Shown here: positions 1 through 12,460 of the stretch, in pieces
How the letters are laid out: every line of letters starts with the position of its first letter
Numbering within the stretch: the first letter of the stretch is position 1
Origin: Strongyloides papillosus
Lineage: Eukaryota; Nematoda; Chromadorea; Rhabditida; Strongyloididae
Assembly: GCA_005656395.1 (NCBI GenBank)
Contig: SRSI01000028.1
Coordinates: forward strand, 186,001 to 250,000
DNA length: 64,000 nt
Reading direction: 5' to 3'
The notes under the pieces: generated by a model
What the model was told of the DNA's origin: nothing
Databases searched by the model: none
The model's input: the letters and a program-made list of their open reading frames with translations, nothing else
Position numbers and translations under genes: made by a program

Positions 1-3000
1 TGTGTGTATCTATCAGTTACTCATGAAGAGAAATAATAAATTTAATATTAGCCATATGTTTTTATTAAACAATTCATTCATTACCATTATTTTTTCTATT
101 ACTTTTTCATATTTGATAACTAACAAATTTTCAAGAATTTTTTAACACAAATACCAATGAAACATAAAATTCATTTAAGATTTAATAAATTTTCTGATAA
201 AATATATATTTAATTTATATTAAAAAAATTAAAATGCTTTCTAAGTATTTATTTTTATTACTTTCATATTTCCTTCAATTGTCAAGAGTGGGTGAAAAAT
301 AAATAACTTAGTGGTATGGAGAAAAGTGTTGATTGTAACTATTAAGTTTATTGGGGGAAAGAAAAATAAATGAATGGCATTAGTTATAATATATTTAGTA
401 TGTAATTTATTATTACTACAAATAAATCATTTTTCACTCCATTATATTATATTAATTTTTTCCACTTCTCAATTGTTACTTTCCAAGGGGACATAAAATA
501 GTTAGCAAATTTTATTTCTTATATTTATTAATCATTTTAACATATTGTGTCTTTGATTAGTGTTAGTTTTTTTATTTGTGATTTTAACTTTTATACTATA
601 TTTAACAATTGAAGTGATCTCTAAACATCATATTTTTGAAATGACAACAAGAACTTTCCTGGTTATTGTCTTAATTCATCTTAATCACTATTATTTCTAA
701 ATTACTCAAACTAGAATACTTAGTTAAAAATATACTCTTATATTCCACTACATATGTAGAGATAATAACGAAAATTAAATTAAATTATTCTTAATATTAT
801 ATACTTATATAGGTTCCTAACTTAAAATTAAATACTTTTAGTTTCAGATATGTAAAATATAATTTCTAACTAAATAAGATAAAAACAAACAAATATCATA
901 GTTACTTCAGTTTTATAAGTGTTAGTAAATATTGGTGAAGATCTGTGATAATTCATACTTTTAATGATTACTTTTATATATTTATATATATTATAAATGT
1001 AATAATAATATATGGAGGTATGTTTAAAAAGTCAAGCAATTGTATCTGAAAATGAATCAAAATTTTACATTTTTATTTATCATTTTCAAACAATTATAGT
1101 TTTATAAAACTTTTGACACTTTTTTTCTTCTAATACGCAATATAATAAATGTTACTGTTATTTTAATAATTATTTTTATAATCATTCTTAAATATTTTTT
1201 AAAAATAACGAATTCTCTAAATATGTATTAAATAAATTTATATTTCAAAATGTGTTGCTTTCTTTTTTGAATGTTTATTTGTGTTTTTAGTTAAAAAAGA
1301 AGATTTTTTTCCTATCAAACTTGATATATTTTTATTGTAACACAAAATCATCATTAACTCCATATATCATTTTATAATCAATGATATTGAGATAATAAAT
1401 GTGAATATATTTAACTATTTACCTATAAATATTCAAAGATAATCATTTACTTAAGAATATAACTTTTTTACAACGTATTGAATTAATAAATAAAAATATT
1501 TTCTAGGATTATTATAATAAATTTCAATATATAATATTAACCATAATATGATAAAAGTTTATAAATTAAATGTCAAGGTATGGACAATGAGTTCATTTAC
1601 CTTTATTCTCTATAATTAATGTATACACTATTGTAATTTAACAGTACAATATTTTAATATTAATAGCTTTTTATTGCCACTAACACAAAGTAATCGGAAG
1701 TGTTATTTTAAATTCCATCCAACTATAATAACGATACATAAATATATTTATATATATCTGCTCTTTATTATTAAAAAGAAGAATTTGTTTCACTATAACT
1801 AGAGTCTTTTTACTCATTGTATTTTAATTAGAAGAAACATTTCATTTAAAACATTTTTTTATAGCCCACTTCTTTAGTTATTTGATCAATTTTTAGGCCA
1901 ATAAAATTTTCCTCAACAAAAGATTTGATATTTTTTAATATTAACGTTAAATTAATTTTCTACACAAAGTATCTCATAAATTTATAAGTTTTTTTAGTAC
2001 TCCTTTCAAAAAGCAAAACTATTTATATAATGTAATAAAAAGTAGATAATTTTATTTTAGTAAAATATTATATTATTAGTACATTTTCATTGCAGTGTGT
2101 AAATAGTATTATGATGTTTCAGAAAAAAATAATATTTTTATTAAGAAAACGTTTCATTTTCCTATTAAAATATTCACATTTTTTTAACATAATTAATATT
2201 TGAAAAATTTTTATTTTTCCACTATATATTTCATTTATTTTATCAATTTTGCAATGTTCTTCTTTTTAATATATATAAATATATAAACATAAATTTTCTT
2301 CTACATCTTTTTCATCTTCTATATCGCCCCATTCTCTTTTCTTGAACAATAAAATTTTTAACTCAATCATATGCAAATGCTAATAAAAACGTTTGTTTTC
2401 AAGTACCTCAACGATAAATAATCAACATATAATATAAGAGTAGCTTCTTTTAACAAAATTTTTTAAGCTGAGGAAGCTTATTATCATACACTTTAGTATT
2501 TCTACCTTAACAATTTATTAGTATTAATGTACATATTGCACGTGTATTTTACATCTATATATCATAGTGGGGACCCCTTCAAAATTTGTTGTAAGATTGA
2601 AACTGAAAATTACATCTTTCTGGGTACCATTTTATTCTTCTTTTTACTATTATTACATTCAATTGTAAAATGAAACATTCTTAATCATAATTTCATTCGT
2701 TTTGTTAGTTTTTTTTTTGATTTATTTATAATGTCAAATCAATTGTCTTTTGTTTAATATTTATCTTTTTGATATTGTTTTTTTATGTCTCATAAACAAA
2801 TTTTCAAATGTAGTATGTTATTGTTTAACTTTTATTTTTCTTCTATCAGAACGTAAAAATTAATTTTTTGTCAGTTAAATTTTAACATAAAATTAATCCT
2901 AATTTTATCAAGAAATTATTATCAAAAGTAGCTTTAGTTATATAAATTATAGATTTCTTATCAAAATTCCTCTAGTTAAGTAAATATTAGTATCTTATTT

Positions 3001-5211
3001 TATAATATTTATTACTTCTTTATTATATTTATTACATTAGTCTTTATATTAAAAAAATAGTATTTTGAAAATTCCTTTTGTTTAATTTTTAATATTATTT
3101 GAAATTATGATCAAATTAACTATAATAAATATTACATTTAAAAACTGTTAGAAAACTTAGTGTTTTATAGTTGGATTGTAGTAGGAACTAAGATTTATAT
3201 TTATTCAATATAAGCTATCTTTTGTACTGGAGAGTAATGTAATCCAATTAACTATTATAAATTTAAATTCTTTTTTTTCAAGTTTACTGGTATATTGATG
3301 AATAGGATATATTTCAAAAATACTTTTAAAATCATGTTTACTTATTTTTCTGAGAGAGAAAACGAAAAGTGTTTTTCTCATGTTTCATACACAAATTTTG
3401 TTTTCTCATGAAAGTAATATTTTTTTATTCTTATTTTTGTTGATTTTTTTCTGTAATATAAAGCAAATACCACTTCTATGATTTTTACATTCTGTTACAC
3501 TACAATTTTAGATGAAAATTCAAATTTTTTTACTAAATTGATAGATTAAATAGAGCTTAAAAAGAATAGAAAAAATTGGGTAAAAAAGACGGCAGTAATA
3601 AGTTTGTATAAGCTCTTCTAATATTTAGTATATCTTTTCATTTCCTAAATAACAATGGATGGCATCTAAAAGTACTATAAGAAGTTTAACACAAAAATTT
3701 TATATAAATAATTACTAGATATATTTTGTCAAAAAAAGTTATTTATTATAATATGAAATATTTTACATTTTTGTGTTTTTAAAGTATATTTTAACTAACA
3801 ATAGTCATTTGTTCATGGATAAAGAAAGAAAGAAACAAAGATATATTTTTATGTGTATGTGAAAAATTCCTATCCCTTCAATAATACTTCATTTAAAGTT
3901 AGAGCGCTTTTTTTTATTATTTGTTATTTGATCGACATTAACTTTTTATCAAAAGAGAGTATCTTATAAAATTAAACCCATTTTTGTGTAGATGTAATTC
4001 AATCAAATACTACTATTATTATTGGATTATTCATTATTTGATTCAGTAATTCAATTACCAAATTTATTTTTATTTGAAACACATTGTATTAATAAGTTAA
4101 CCTTGTTTTATATTAAGTAAATGATGATATAGTTTATATAATAATTTTAAGTACATAAGGATGGTCAAATTGTTTGCTCGTTTATGTAATTATTAAATTT
4201 TTTCAATGCTAAATAACTAAAAAATTTGTCTTTTTTAATATACCATCAATTATTTAATGTTACTTTTTAATTACTATAAATATATTATATCAAATAAAGA
4301 TGATTAATGTTATTTCTAAGATAATTCTTTAAAACATCTACTTTTACTTAGATGGTATAAAATTTTCTTAACATTATTTTCATTTTCAGCGCCTTTTATT
4401 AAATTATTTATATATTTAAAAGGTTTATATGTAAATATATTTCAATATTTTCCGTTATTTGTTTCTTTATTATTATTATTTTTCTTATTATCAATAGACT
4501 ACCTCTAAAAATAGTAGTTATAATATATGTTTACATGTTCATTTTTACTTAGAATTTTTTTCAATTAACACACAAAAATAACTTGTCTAGATTACATTCC
4601 TTTTTAATGTTTTTTTTTCTCAATACCTATCATAGATTTTATTGCATATATTAAAAATTTTGTTAAATACTGATCAATATCACAAAATAGATATAGATAT
4701 ATATACAAGCTACAACTTAATAAAAGTTTAAAAATTGTTAACTGTGAAATGGTAAATGTTAGACAGATCATTTATCTAAACACATTTAATCATTTTGTTC
4801 TAAGACTTAATATTATTTTCTTTTAACACAACTCCCTCAGATCACTAGCTTATTATTATAGATCACTTAGTGCTTCCAAGTTACTTTATCATAGATTAAA
4901 ACAATTTCGATTTTTAGTTTACTTTTATTTATTTTCTTTATTTTTACATTTATATTCAATCACCTCTCAAAGGCTTTTTCTAAAACAATTTTTGTTATTT
5001 TTTTTATTATTTCTCAAAACATTTACCTTAGTTTGATGTTATTTTATGTATTATTTTTTTTGTTAAATATTTTTTAAATCCTATATTTTTAGTTGAAGAC
5101 ACAATAGTATGTGTTAGTGGACAATATTTATAAAAAATCGGACAAATTTTTATTAGTACTATATTAGGAATATTTTGTATAGTTCTATCATTATTTTAAA
5201 ATTCATCTAAA
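1..5211. other. AT-rich intergenic DNA upstream of vinculin
   Basis: No open frame here has protein-like composition on either strand. The stretch is very AT-rich with many T and A runs. The only local oddity is a short GC-rich palindrome (GGGGACCCC) near 2570. The last few hundred bases presumably hold the vinculin promoter and 5' UTR. A TTTTGTATAG at about 5180, some 30 nt before the vinculin ATG, could be a leader trans-splice acceptor, but this is weak. Confidence 0.6.
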
Positions 5212-8200
5212 ATGCCTGTCTTTCACACTAAAACTATTGAAAGCATTTTGGAACCAGTAGCTCAACAGGTAAGTATAAGCAAAAAAAGATATTAACAGCA
5301 TCTTAGTTTATCTTTCATTTATTTTTCGTTGCTTTTAATCCATGCATGTATTTAATGTTCCCTCTATTATATGTAAAAAAATTTTTAAATATATTCAATT
5401 AATTAACATCTTTTATCATAGTCGCTCTCTTATTAATTTATGTTCAAATTTTTTTATGTTTTAATGGAAGAATAAAAATTCAATTGTTAGAAAGTAAATA
5501 AAATATACCACCATCTAACAATAGTAAAAATTAATTAATTTTATCAATGAAATATTCTTTCACCACTACAATATTAAAGTGTAATTCTCTATATATCATT
5601 CCAAAAATACTTTTAATATCAAAATATCTATAATATTTTTAAAACGGTGATTTGTATTATAATGAGCTTTACTAAAAATCTTATTATATTTTATCAACAG
5701 ATGTGTAGGCGTTAATATATAATATATAGATAAATATAATGAGGTACATTTGTTCAATGACTCTTTTGTTAAAATGAAAAATTTTTATTATTATAGTTAT
5801 GGGGGCTAAAGGAAGGTTTTTAGTGGGAGCACTAAAATCTACTTCTGTGTTGATAAGAGTAATTTAATGTTATTGCAATGTTGTAAGAAAGAACTGATAT
5901 AGTGATGTTTAATAACTATAAGATGAAAGAATTTATTTTGAGAACAGGATGATATTAAAATGAATGATGAACAGGTCTTATCAAAAATTTTTGTTGTAAT
6001 ATAGAATCATTATTCATATAAAATAACGAAATATATTAGTTTTTTTTAACTTTTAAAGTTTCTATATCCATTCACTTAAATGTTTTCATGACTTCTCAAT
6101 AATTAAAATTTTCTAAATTATAAGAAAAAAAAACAAGATAATTTAAAAAATATTTTTTATTTAATGGAATGTAGCAAAAATAAGAACTTCTTTGTTCTGT
6201 AAAAAAGTAAAATGCACATAAACAGAACAGACCATAAATTTCCTTACACCAATAATTTTAATACTTATAAAATAATGTAAACTAAAATTTATATTTTAGG
6301 TAGTATTAATATTAAATTTCTTATGGTTAATTAAATAAATAAAACATATTTCAAAATTTTTCCCTTTTTATAATAATTCATAATGTGTAAAAAGAGAAAT
6401 TCTTTATTACATAAACCGTATTACTTTCCCTTTGGTTTGTTATCATAGATAAATCGTCATATCTACTTTATTTTTCCTTTAAGCTTCATCTTGTGCTTCA
6501 AATTGCTGAGCAAAATGCAGGTTCGCAAAATAAAAGGGCAAATACTATACCACATCATAATGGTTATAATAATGATTTTATACAATCAAGATTATCTAAA
6601 TTACAAATAGAGGATATAGATAACGTTTCTTATAATATTGCTTCACCCAAAGCACACTCTGAAAATAGGCTTGATATATGTCAAAATCAACTTGAACAAA
6701 GGTTTGATTCTTCTTGTTTTGTAGATGAAACAGCAACTGAATATATTACTGGAGATAATAATCATTTAACTCGAACATCTTCTAGGAGGTCATTACCGGA
6801 ATACATTTTCCCTAATACTGCTTTAACTAGAGTTAATCATGATAATTGTCCTGTCTGTCAAATTTTAGCACCACAGAAAGGTCCATTCGGAAGATGTGTA
6901 TGTTGTAAATTTATATATGTCTGTGTTTAATAATATATCTTATTATAAAATGCTTTTGCTATGCTTAATATATATCTCTTTCTTGCTTAACTATTCATTA
7001 TCTTTTTTTTCTTTTAGGTATCTCGTTTAGTTATTCTTCATGAGGAAGCTGAAGATGGAAATGCTATGCCCGATCTTACGAGACCCGTAGGTGCTGTTTC
7101 ACGTGCTGTTGATAATCTCATCAAAGTTGGTTATGATACTTGTCATTCTTCTGATGATAGGATACTTCAACAAGATATGCCACCAGCTCTTCAAAGAGTT
7201 GAAGTTTCATCACGTCTTTTAGAAGAAGCATGTTATAATTTAAAATCTGATCCATTCTCAGGACCAGCACGCAAAAAATTAATTGATGGTGCCCGTGGTA
7301 TTCTTCAAGGAACATCTGCACTTTTATTGTGCTTCGATGAATCTGAAGTAAGAAAAATTATTCGTGGTTGCCGAAAAGTTCTTGACTATTTGGCTGTTGC
7401 CGAAGTAATTGAATCTATGGATGATTTAGCACAATTCGTTAAAGATATAACTCCATGGTTAACAAGAATGTCAAAGGATGTTGATTTGAGAGAAAAAGAA
7501 CTTACTCATATTGTTCATAGAGAAATTCTTGTTAGATGTATGGATGCCATAAAAACATTATCTCCAATTTTAATTTGTGCCATGAAAATTTTTATCCAAA
7601 TTAATGATGAGGGACAAAAAGGTCTTCCTGAGGCTGCCGAGAATAGAAATTACCTTGCTCAAAGGATGACTGAAGAGGTAAATGAAATTATTAGAGTCCT
7701 TCAACTAACAACATATGATGAAGATGAATGGGATTCTGATAATGTTACTGCTATGCGTAAAGCACTTTCAGCTGCTCAATCATTATTAACTGCAGCTTTA
7801 GATTGGTTAGGTGATCCACGTGCAAGACCAGGAGCTATTGGTGAAAAAGCTATCAGAAGAATTTGTGATTATGCAGAGAAAATTGCTGCTAGATCATTAC
7901 CAGAAGATGCATACAATATTAGACACGCTGTTGGTAATATTGCATCTTTAACTGATGCTATCTGTGAATTAAGAAATCAAGGAAGACATGATAATCAAGG
8001 ATTGGCTCAATCTTGTGCTCAAAAGATTAAAGAGTTGGTTGGAACTAAAGAAACACCTGGTGTTCTTCCAAATGCCCTTCAAAATGCTCTTAAATCTGGC
8101 GGGGCTAATCCAGCTCACACTCTTGGAGGACGCCTTGAACAGGCTCTTAGATGGCTTGACAACCCAGGTATCAATGATAATGGGCTTGGTTTTCAAGCTA

Positions 8201-10926
8201 TTCGTTCAATGCTGGATGAAGCCAGACGTCTTGCTGATTACCTTAATCCAACTGACAAGAATCGTATGTTAAATATGATTTCTGATATAGGAAGACTTGC
8301 CGATCAACTTGCTGACTTAGAGCGTCGTGGACTTGGAAATAGTCCTGAGGCACATGCTATCCGTCAACAGCTTAAAAATAAACTTAATGAATTTGCTGAT
8401 TTTATGAAGAAAGTATTGACTGATAAGGTTGTTGAAGATTTTGCTGATATCACAACACCATTAAAACAATTCTCAGATGCCGTTCATGCTCCATTTGGAA
8501 TGCCAAATAGAGATAGAAACTTTGAGGAGAAGGCATCTAATTTACATGACCATACATCAAGATGTACTAGTACAGCCTTGTTACTTGCCAAATGTGGTCC
8601 ATGTAAGAATAAGAAGACAGTCGAATCATTAATTGAGGTATCCAATCAAATAAATAATATGACTCCACAAGTTATAAATGCAGGAAAGATTAGACTTCAC
8701 AATGATACTGATTCAGCAGAAAATCATTTCGAAAATTTGAGAAGAGAGTATTTTGATGCATTAAGTCGCCTTCGTGGACACGTTGATGATGCAATTGATA
8801 CTGGTGAATTTGTTAGAGCGTCAGAAAATGCAATGCATAGATATACAACGCATTGTGAAGAAGCCATTCAAAGAGACGAACCACAATCTATGGTTGATAA
8901 TACGTCGCAAATTGCCAGACTTGGTAATCGTGTATTGATGGCTGCTAAGAATGAGGCTGACAATTCAGAGGAACCTCATTTTGTATCTCGTGTCAATAGT
9001 GCTGCTCAGCAATTACATTCAGGTTAGTTAATAAATAATGATTATTAAACAAAAAACTTCACTAATCATTAGGGGAATAGACAGTAAAAATTTTTTTTGT
9101 TATAATAACAATTTTGGTTAAATAACTTTGTCTATTATTTGCGAAATTTCGATGTTATCAGTAGGAACAAAAGTAACTTTTAGTATTAAAAATGCTCAAT
9201 GATCAATTTTAAAAAATTCAGCTTTCTTTCACTCATTGTTTACATTACATTTTAAAAAAGAAAAAGTCATAGAATTATATGTAGTAAACAATATGCATAC
9301 ATATATCTATAGTGATGTATTTATTTCAATGTAATGATGAAGATAGATATTTAGTTGAAAGAAATTTTTTTTGATTATAAGATGCTTCCCACAAGATTAT
9401 ATTGGAGGTAAAGATTTTTATGTGTTCAGTGGATAAGAACTATAAACATAAATTTTTGCGCAGAAATTTTTAGGAAAATCATAAAGTTGAACTTAATTAA
9501 CATTTTTTACTGTTGTAAAATATATTTTTTTTCTATTATGGAAAAATTATTATAAAATCTATTACTATAACAAAAAATAAAATTAAAAACTAAAAATGTA
9601 TACATATTTTTATCCCTCACATGTCACAATTACAGCCATCCCACCAATGGTTAATAATGCTAAACAAGTTGCAATGGCACCAAGAAATCAACAAACAGCA
9701 AATGATTGGCGTAATGCTAATGATCACCTTTTGGATTCTGTACGTGCTGTTGGTGATGCAATCTCTGGAGTACCTTATAATCAAAATTATTCAAGCCATA
9801 ATATTCGTTCTCAAGCTGCTACACCAAATCAATATTCAAGTCGTCATTCATTACTTGAATCAGTTACACCAAAAGCTCCATCACCACCAGTTGTTCATAA
9901 CAGAGTTATTGTTAGAGAAGAAATTCCAGCACCACCAAGACCACCACCACCAGTTGAGATATCACCACCACCAAGACCTCCACCACCACCAGAAATTGAT
10001 GATGAGGAGGAAACTCGTGCATTCTGGGAAAGATATCCATTACCACAACCTAATGCTCAACCAATTTTAAGTGCTGCTCATAATCTTCATAATGAATTAA
10101 AACAATGGAGTTCTCATGAAAATGATATTGTTGCTGCTGCCAAAAGAATGGCTATATTAATGGCACGTCTTTCACAACTTGTACGCGGTGAAGGTGGTAC
10201 AAAGAAAGATCTTATTGATTGTGCTAAAGCTATTGCTGATAGCAGTGAAGAAGTAACTAGATTAGCTGTTGCTTTGGCAAGGCAATGTACAGATATTAAG
10301 ATGAGAATGACATTACTTCAAGTATGTGAGCGTATTCCAACCATTGCCACGCAACTTAAAATTCTTTCAACTGTCAAGGCTACAATGCTTGGATCTCAAG
10401 GTAAGTTTTTTAATATAACGTTTTTATAATTCCTTTTTTTCATCATTCTTTAGTCATCATTGGTCCATATGGACAACCAGTAGACGGTAATTTTATAGTG
10501 TGATGCATGACTCTTATTTTTTCTTAATAATTAATATCTTTTCCTAGTTTATAAGCATGATTATAACAATTATATACCGAATTATTAGCATGAGATAAAT
10601 ATAATTTATATATAAAAATTCTTTTCTATTAAAAATAGAAAATATTTAACATCTCTCCGTCTTTGTAATATATTTAACAATTATGAATGATTAAACATTA
10701 ATTTTATACTTAAAAACTTTTTGTTGTAAGAAATTTTTATTTTTATTTACTTTCAGGAAGCGAAGAAGATGAAGAAGCTATGCAACAACTAGTACTTAAC
10801 GCCCAAAATCTAATGCAATCAGTTAAAGATACTGTTAGAGCAGCTGAAGCTGCATCAATTAAAATTCGTACAAATAGTGGTGTCAGACTTCGTTGGATCA
10901 AAAAACCTATGTGGTCTAATTTCTAA
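5212..10926 (+). CDS. deb-1: vinculin (DEB-1 homologue), four constitutive exons
   Basis: Actin-binding adaptor of integrin and cadherin junctions; in nematodes it sits in muscle dense bodies and links talin or alpha-catenin-type partners to F-actin. Exons: 5212-5268, 7018-9022, 9636-10400, 10757-10926, all with GT-AG introns and matching phases (0, 1, 1), giving 998 residues against about 1010 for C. elegans DEB-1 as I recall it. The start [19 protein letters not shown] is the near-invariant vinculin N-terminus. Exon 2 carries the helical-bundle head with the vinculin phrases [20 protein letters not shown] and EVRKIIRG. Exon 3 holds the proline-rich linker (PPRPPPP repeats followed by DDEEE) and the start of the tail ([24 protein letters not shown]). 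Exon 4 gives the C-terminal arm ending near KKPMW. The third head repeat of vertebrates appears to be absent, as in C. elegans. A putative poly(A) signal AATAAA lies at 11324. Identity is certain; exon edges are well supported. Confidence 0.97.
5799..5858 (+). other. possible first exon of a transcript nested in vinculin intron 1
   Basis: A pyrimidine-rich acceptor (TTATTATTATAG, ending at 5796) lies 2 nt before an ATG at 5799. From this ATG a 20-codon frame ([20 protein letters not shown]) runs to a GTAATT donor at 5859 in phase 0. It could join in frame to the coding segment starting at 6484. The geometry resembles a trans-spliced leader site followed by a short first exon. Composition is less AT-rich than the surrounding intron. 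The frame is short, so chance is a real alternative. Confidence 0.22.
6484..6930 (+). CDS. unexplained coding segment with a zinc-finger-like end, inside vinculin intron 1
   Basis: This open frame lies wholly inside the first vinculin intron on the same strand. An acceptor (CCTTTAAG) ends at 6483; reading from 6484 gives about 148 codons to TAA at 6928-6930, with no in-frame ATG at the start, so an upstream exon is needed. Composition is coding-like, rich in Asn, Gln, Ser and Glu, with a basic stretch (SSRRSLPEY). The end has Cys in the pattern C-x2-C-x12-C-x2-C, the spacing of the first half of FYVE/RIM-type fingers; the second half is not seen. A strong donor GTATGT at 6898 is in phase 0, the same phase as the vinculin introns either side, so 6484-6897 could also be a 138-codon cassette exon of vinculin. 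Because that donor would cut the second Cys pair, a separate nested or alternative-promoter transcript is equally likely. I do not recognise the family. Confidence 0.45.
   Translation, partial: LHLVLQIAEQNAGSQNKRANTIPHHNGYNNDFIQSRLSKLQIEDIDNVSYNIASPKAHSENRLDICQNQLEQRFDSSCFVDETATEYITGDNNHLTRTSSRRSLPEYIFPNTALTRVNHDNCPVCQILAPQKGPFGRCVCCKFIYVCV
10454..10486 (+). other. deb-1: possible 33-nt cassette exon in vinculin intron 3
   Basis: Between vinculin exons 3 and 4 an acceptor (CATTCTTTAG, ending at 10453) and a donor (GTAATT at 10487) bracket 33 nt. Read in the required phase 1 they encode [11 protein letters not shown] with no stop and return to phase 1. Inclusion would add 11 residues just before the acidic stretch (SEEDEE) of the tail, giving 1009 residues. 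The segment is less AT-rich than the rest of the intron. No transcript evidence is available here. Confidence 0.42.
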
Positions 10927-12169
10927 ACGAAAATTTTTCTTTATTTCTTTTCCTTATGCAATTTTTACTATATATAAGTTATATATATATATATCAAGAA
11001 GCATATGTGAATATGATCTTGAAGATTTATCGCTACCGCAATATAATACAAAAAAGATACACATACACATTATACAATTGTCTACTTTCTTTTTTTATAA
11101 TTGAATATTGTTTACAAAAAAAGTTTTTATCTTTTAGTAAATAACATACTCAAATTACTTTACCACAAATATTATCCATTTATGCTTATTATATATCAAA
11201 AACAAAAACAATGATGATTCTTTATTATACTCTTTATACCTATACAAATCAAAGTGAAGAATTTTTTTTACAAAATAATATAAACATTCTATGAAAAAAT
11301 GGAGAATTTCTATCTGAGACACAAATAAAATACAATATACACAAATATTTTTAAGGAGGTACAATGATAAAAAGAATTTTTCAAAAAAAATTGGATTTTT
11401 CTAGAGAAGATGGACAAGAATTCTTGTCACCATATTTCAAATGATAATTTTGTACACAGTTGAAAAATAAATAACATCCTTTAAATAAATGCATTTTTTA
11501 ATATTAGTCTTAATTAAAAAATTTGTAATTCTTTTAGCACTTTCTTTACGATTTTTTTTATAAATAAATTTTTATATATTTATAACTTTATATCGAGTTT
11601 CAATTGTTTTAGTATAGATATGAAATATAATATTTATTTTATAGTAGCATTTTTCTGTTCTCTTTTTATATAATGTTATCAGATAATTTATTTTTTTAAA
11701 TAAATGTTTAAATATTCTTATGATAATCACACCATTATACACTTAAGTAATTTATAACGTAATAAAATATTATAAATTTAAAAAGTATTATAAAAAATAT
11801 ATGATTTCTTAAATGTACTTTATGGCAATTAAAATCATAGGAGATAATACGAAAAATTAATGTATTAATTGTGATACAATGATAGGCAATCATAACCCAA
11901 CTGATATCAACAGTTAATGATAGTCATTTAACTGTAGTGTAAAAATTGTATTGATAGCTACAGTAGAATTTCAGAGAGGATGATAAGAAAAAAAATAATT
12001 TAATAAAAACATTTTTTTCTTCTGAGATCTATTGTTCTCCAGATGTAAGACAAATCGTACGGCACAATAACTGTACCAGATATGATGATTAAAAAAATAA
12101 ATTGTAATTTGATATTTATTGAAAGGTAATTACAATAATAAATAAAAATCAAATTTATAAAAATAAGTA
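10927..12169. other. convergent intergenic region between vinculin and the CC-domain gene
   Basis: This holds the 3' ends of two facing genes. An (AT)n run lies near 10977-10995 and AATAAA-type signals at about 11324 and 11466 could end the vinculin transcript. From 11880 to 11995 there is a cluster of GATA-type sites (several TGATA cores), but it sits downstream of both genes, so a promoter role is doubtful. Open frames here are hydrophobic by-products of T-rich DNA and are not called. Confidence 0.5.
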
Positions 12170-12460
12170 TTACTGTAAATAGCAAGAATCATTTATACAA
12201 ACAAATCCATTTGGACAGTCACCATTGATACAAGGACCAATTGTTTTATTCATTGGTGTATTTTTGGTGATAGTTGTTGTGGTATTTGTAGAAGGTAATT
12301 GATAACATTGATCATCCTTGCATTCATATCCCTCCATACACATTCCGTCTAAACATGGACCAATGGAAATATTATTATTAGACATATTTGATATCAAATC
12401 ACCATAAATAATACAAATTAAAAAACTAATAAATGTTATAGTAATACTAAACATAGACAT
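12170..12460 (-). CDS. small secreted protein with two nematode CC domains
   Basis: A 96-residue single-exon protein. Residues 1-20 form a signal peptide (MSMFSITITFISFLICIIYG). Two copies of a short Cys module follow, starting GPCLDGMC (residues 34-52) and GPCINGDC (residues 75-93), each with four Cys in the order C-x4-C-x5-C-x4-C. This matches the nematode CC domain (Pfam CC family) known from small secreted and cuticle-associated proteins of unknown biochemical role. A Thr/Asn-rich linker (residues 56-73) joins them; N-x-S/T sites at 25, 30, 59 and 71 suggest N-glycosylation. The start chosen is the first ATG after a good AG site (TTATTTTAAG) 5 nt upstream, a likely leader acceptor. A GTATTTAAGG further upstream is a weak TATA candidate. 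The gene faces vinculin tail to tail. Confidence 0.85.
   Translation of the reverse strand: MSMFSITITFISFLICIIYGDLISNMSNNNISIGPCLDGMCMEGYECKDDQCYQLPSTNTTTTITKNTPMNKTIGPCINGDCPNGFVCINDSCYLQ

Noticed and set aside
2560..2600. GGGGACCCC palindrome, considered as part of an RNA gene or binding site
   Set aside because: Isolated 9-bp palindrome without a larger conserved fold or box elements.
10877..11144. Overlapping open frames across the vinculin stop codon
   Set aside because: They overlap vinculin exon 4 and its 3' UTR in other frames and contain an (AT)n-derived Ile/Tyr run.
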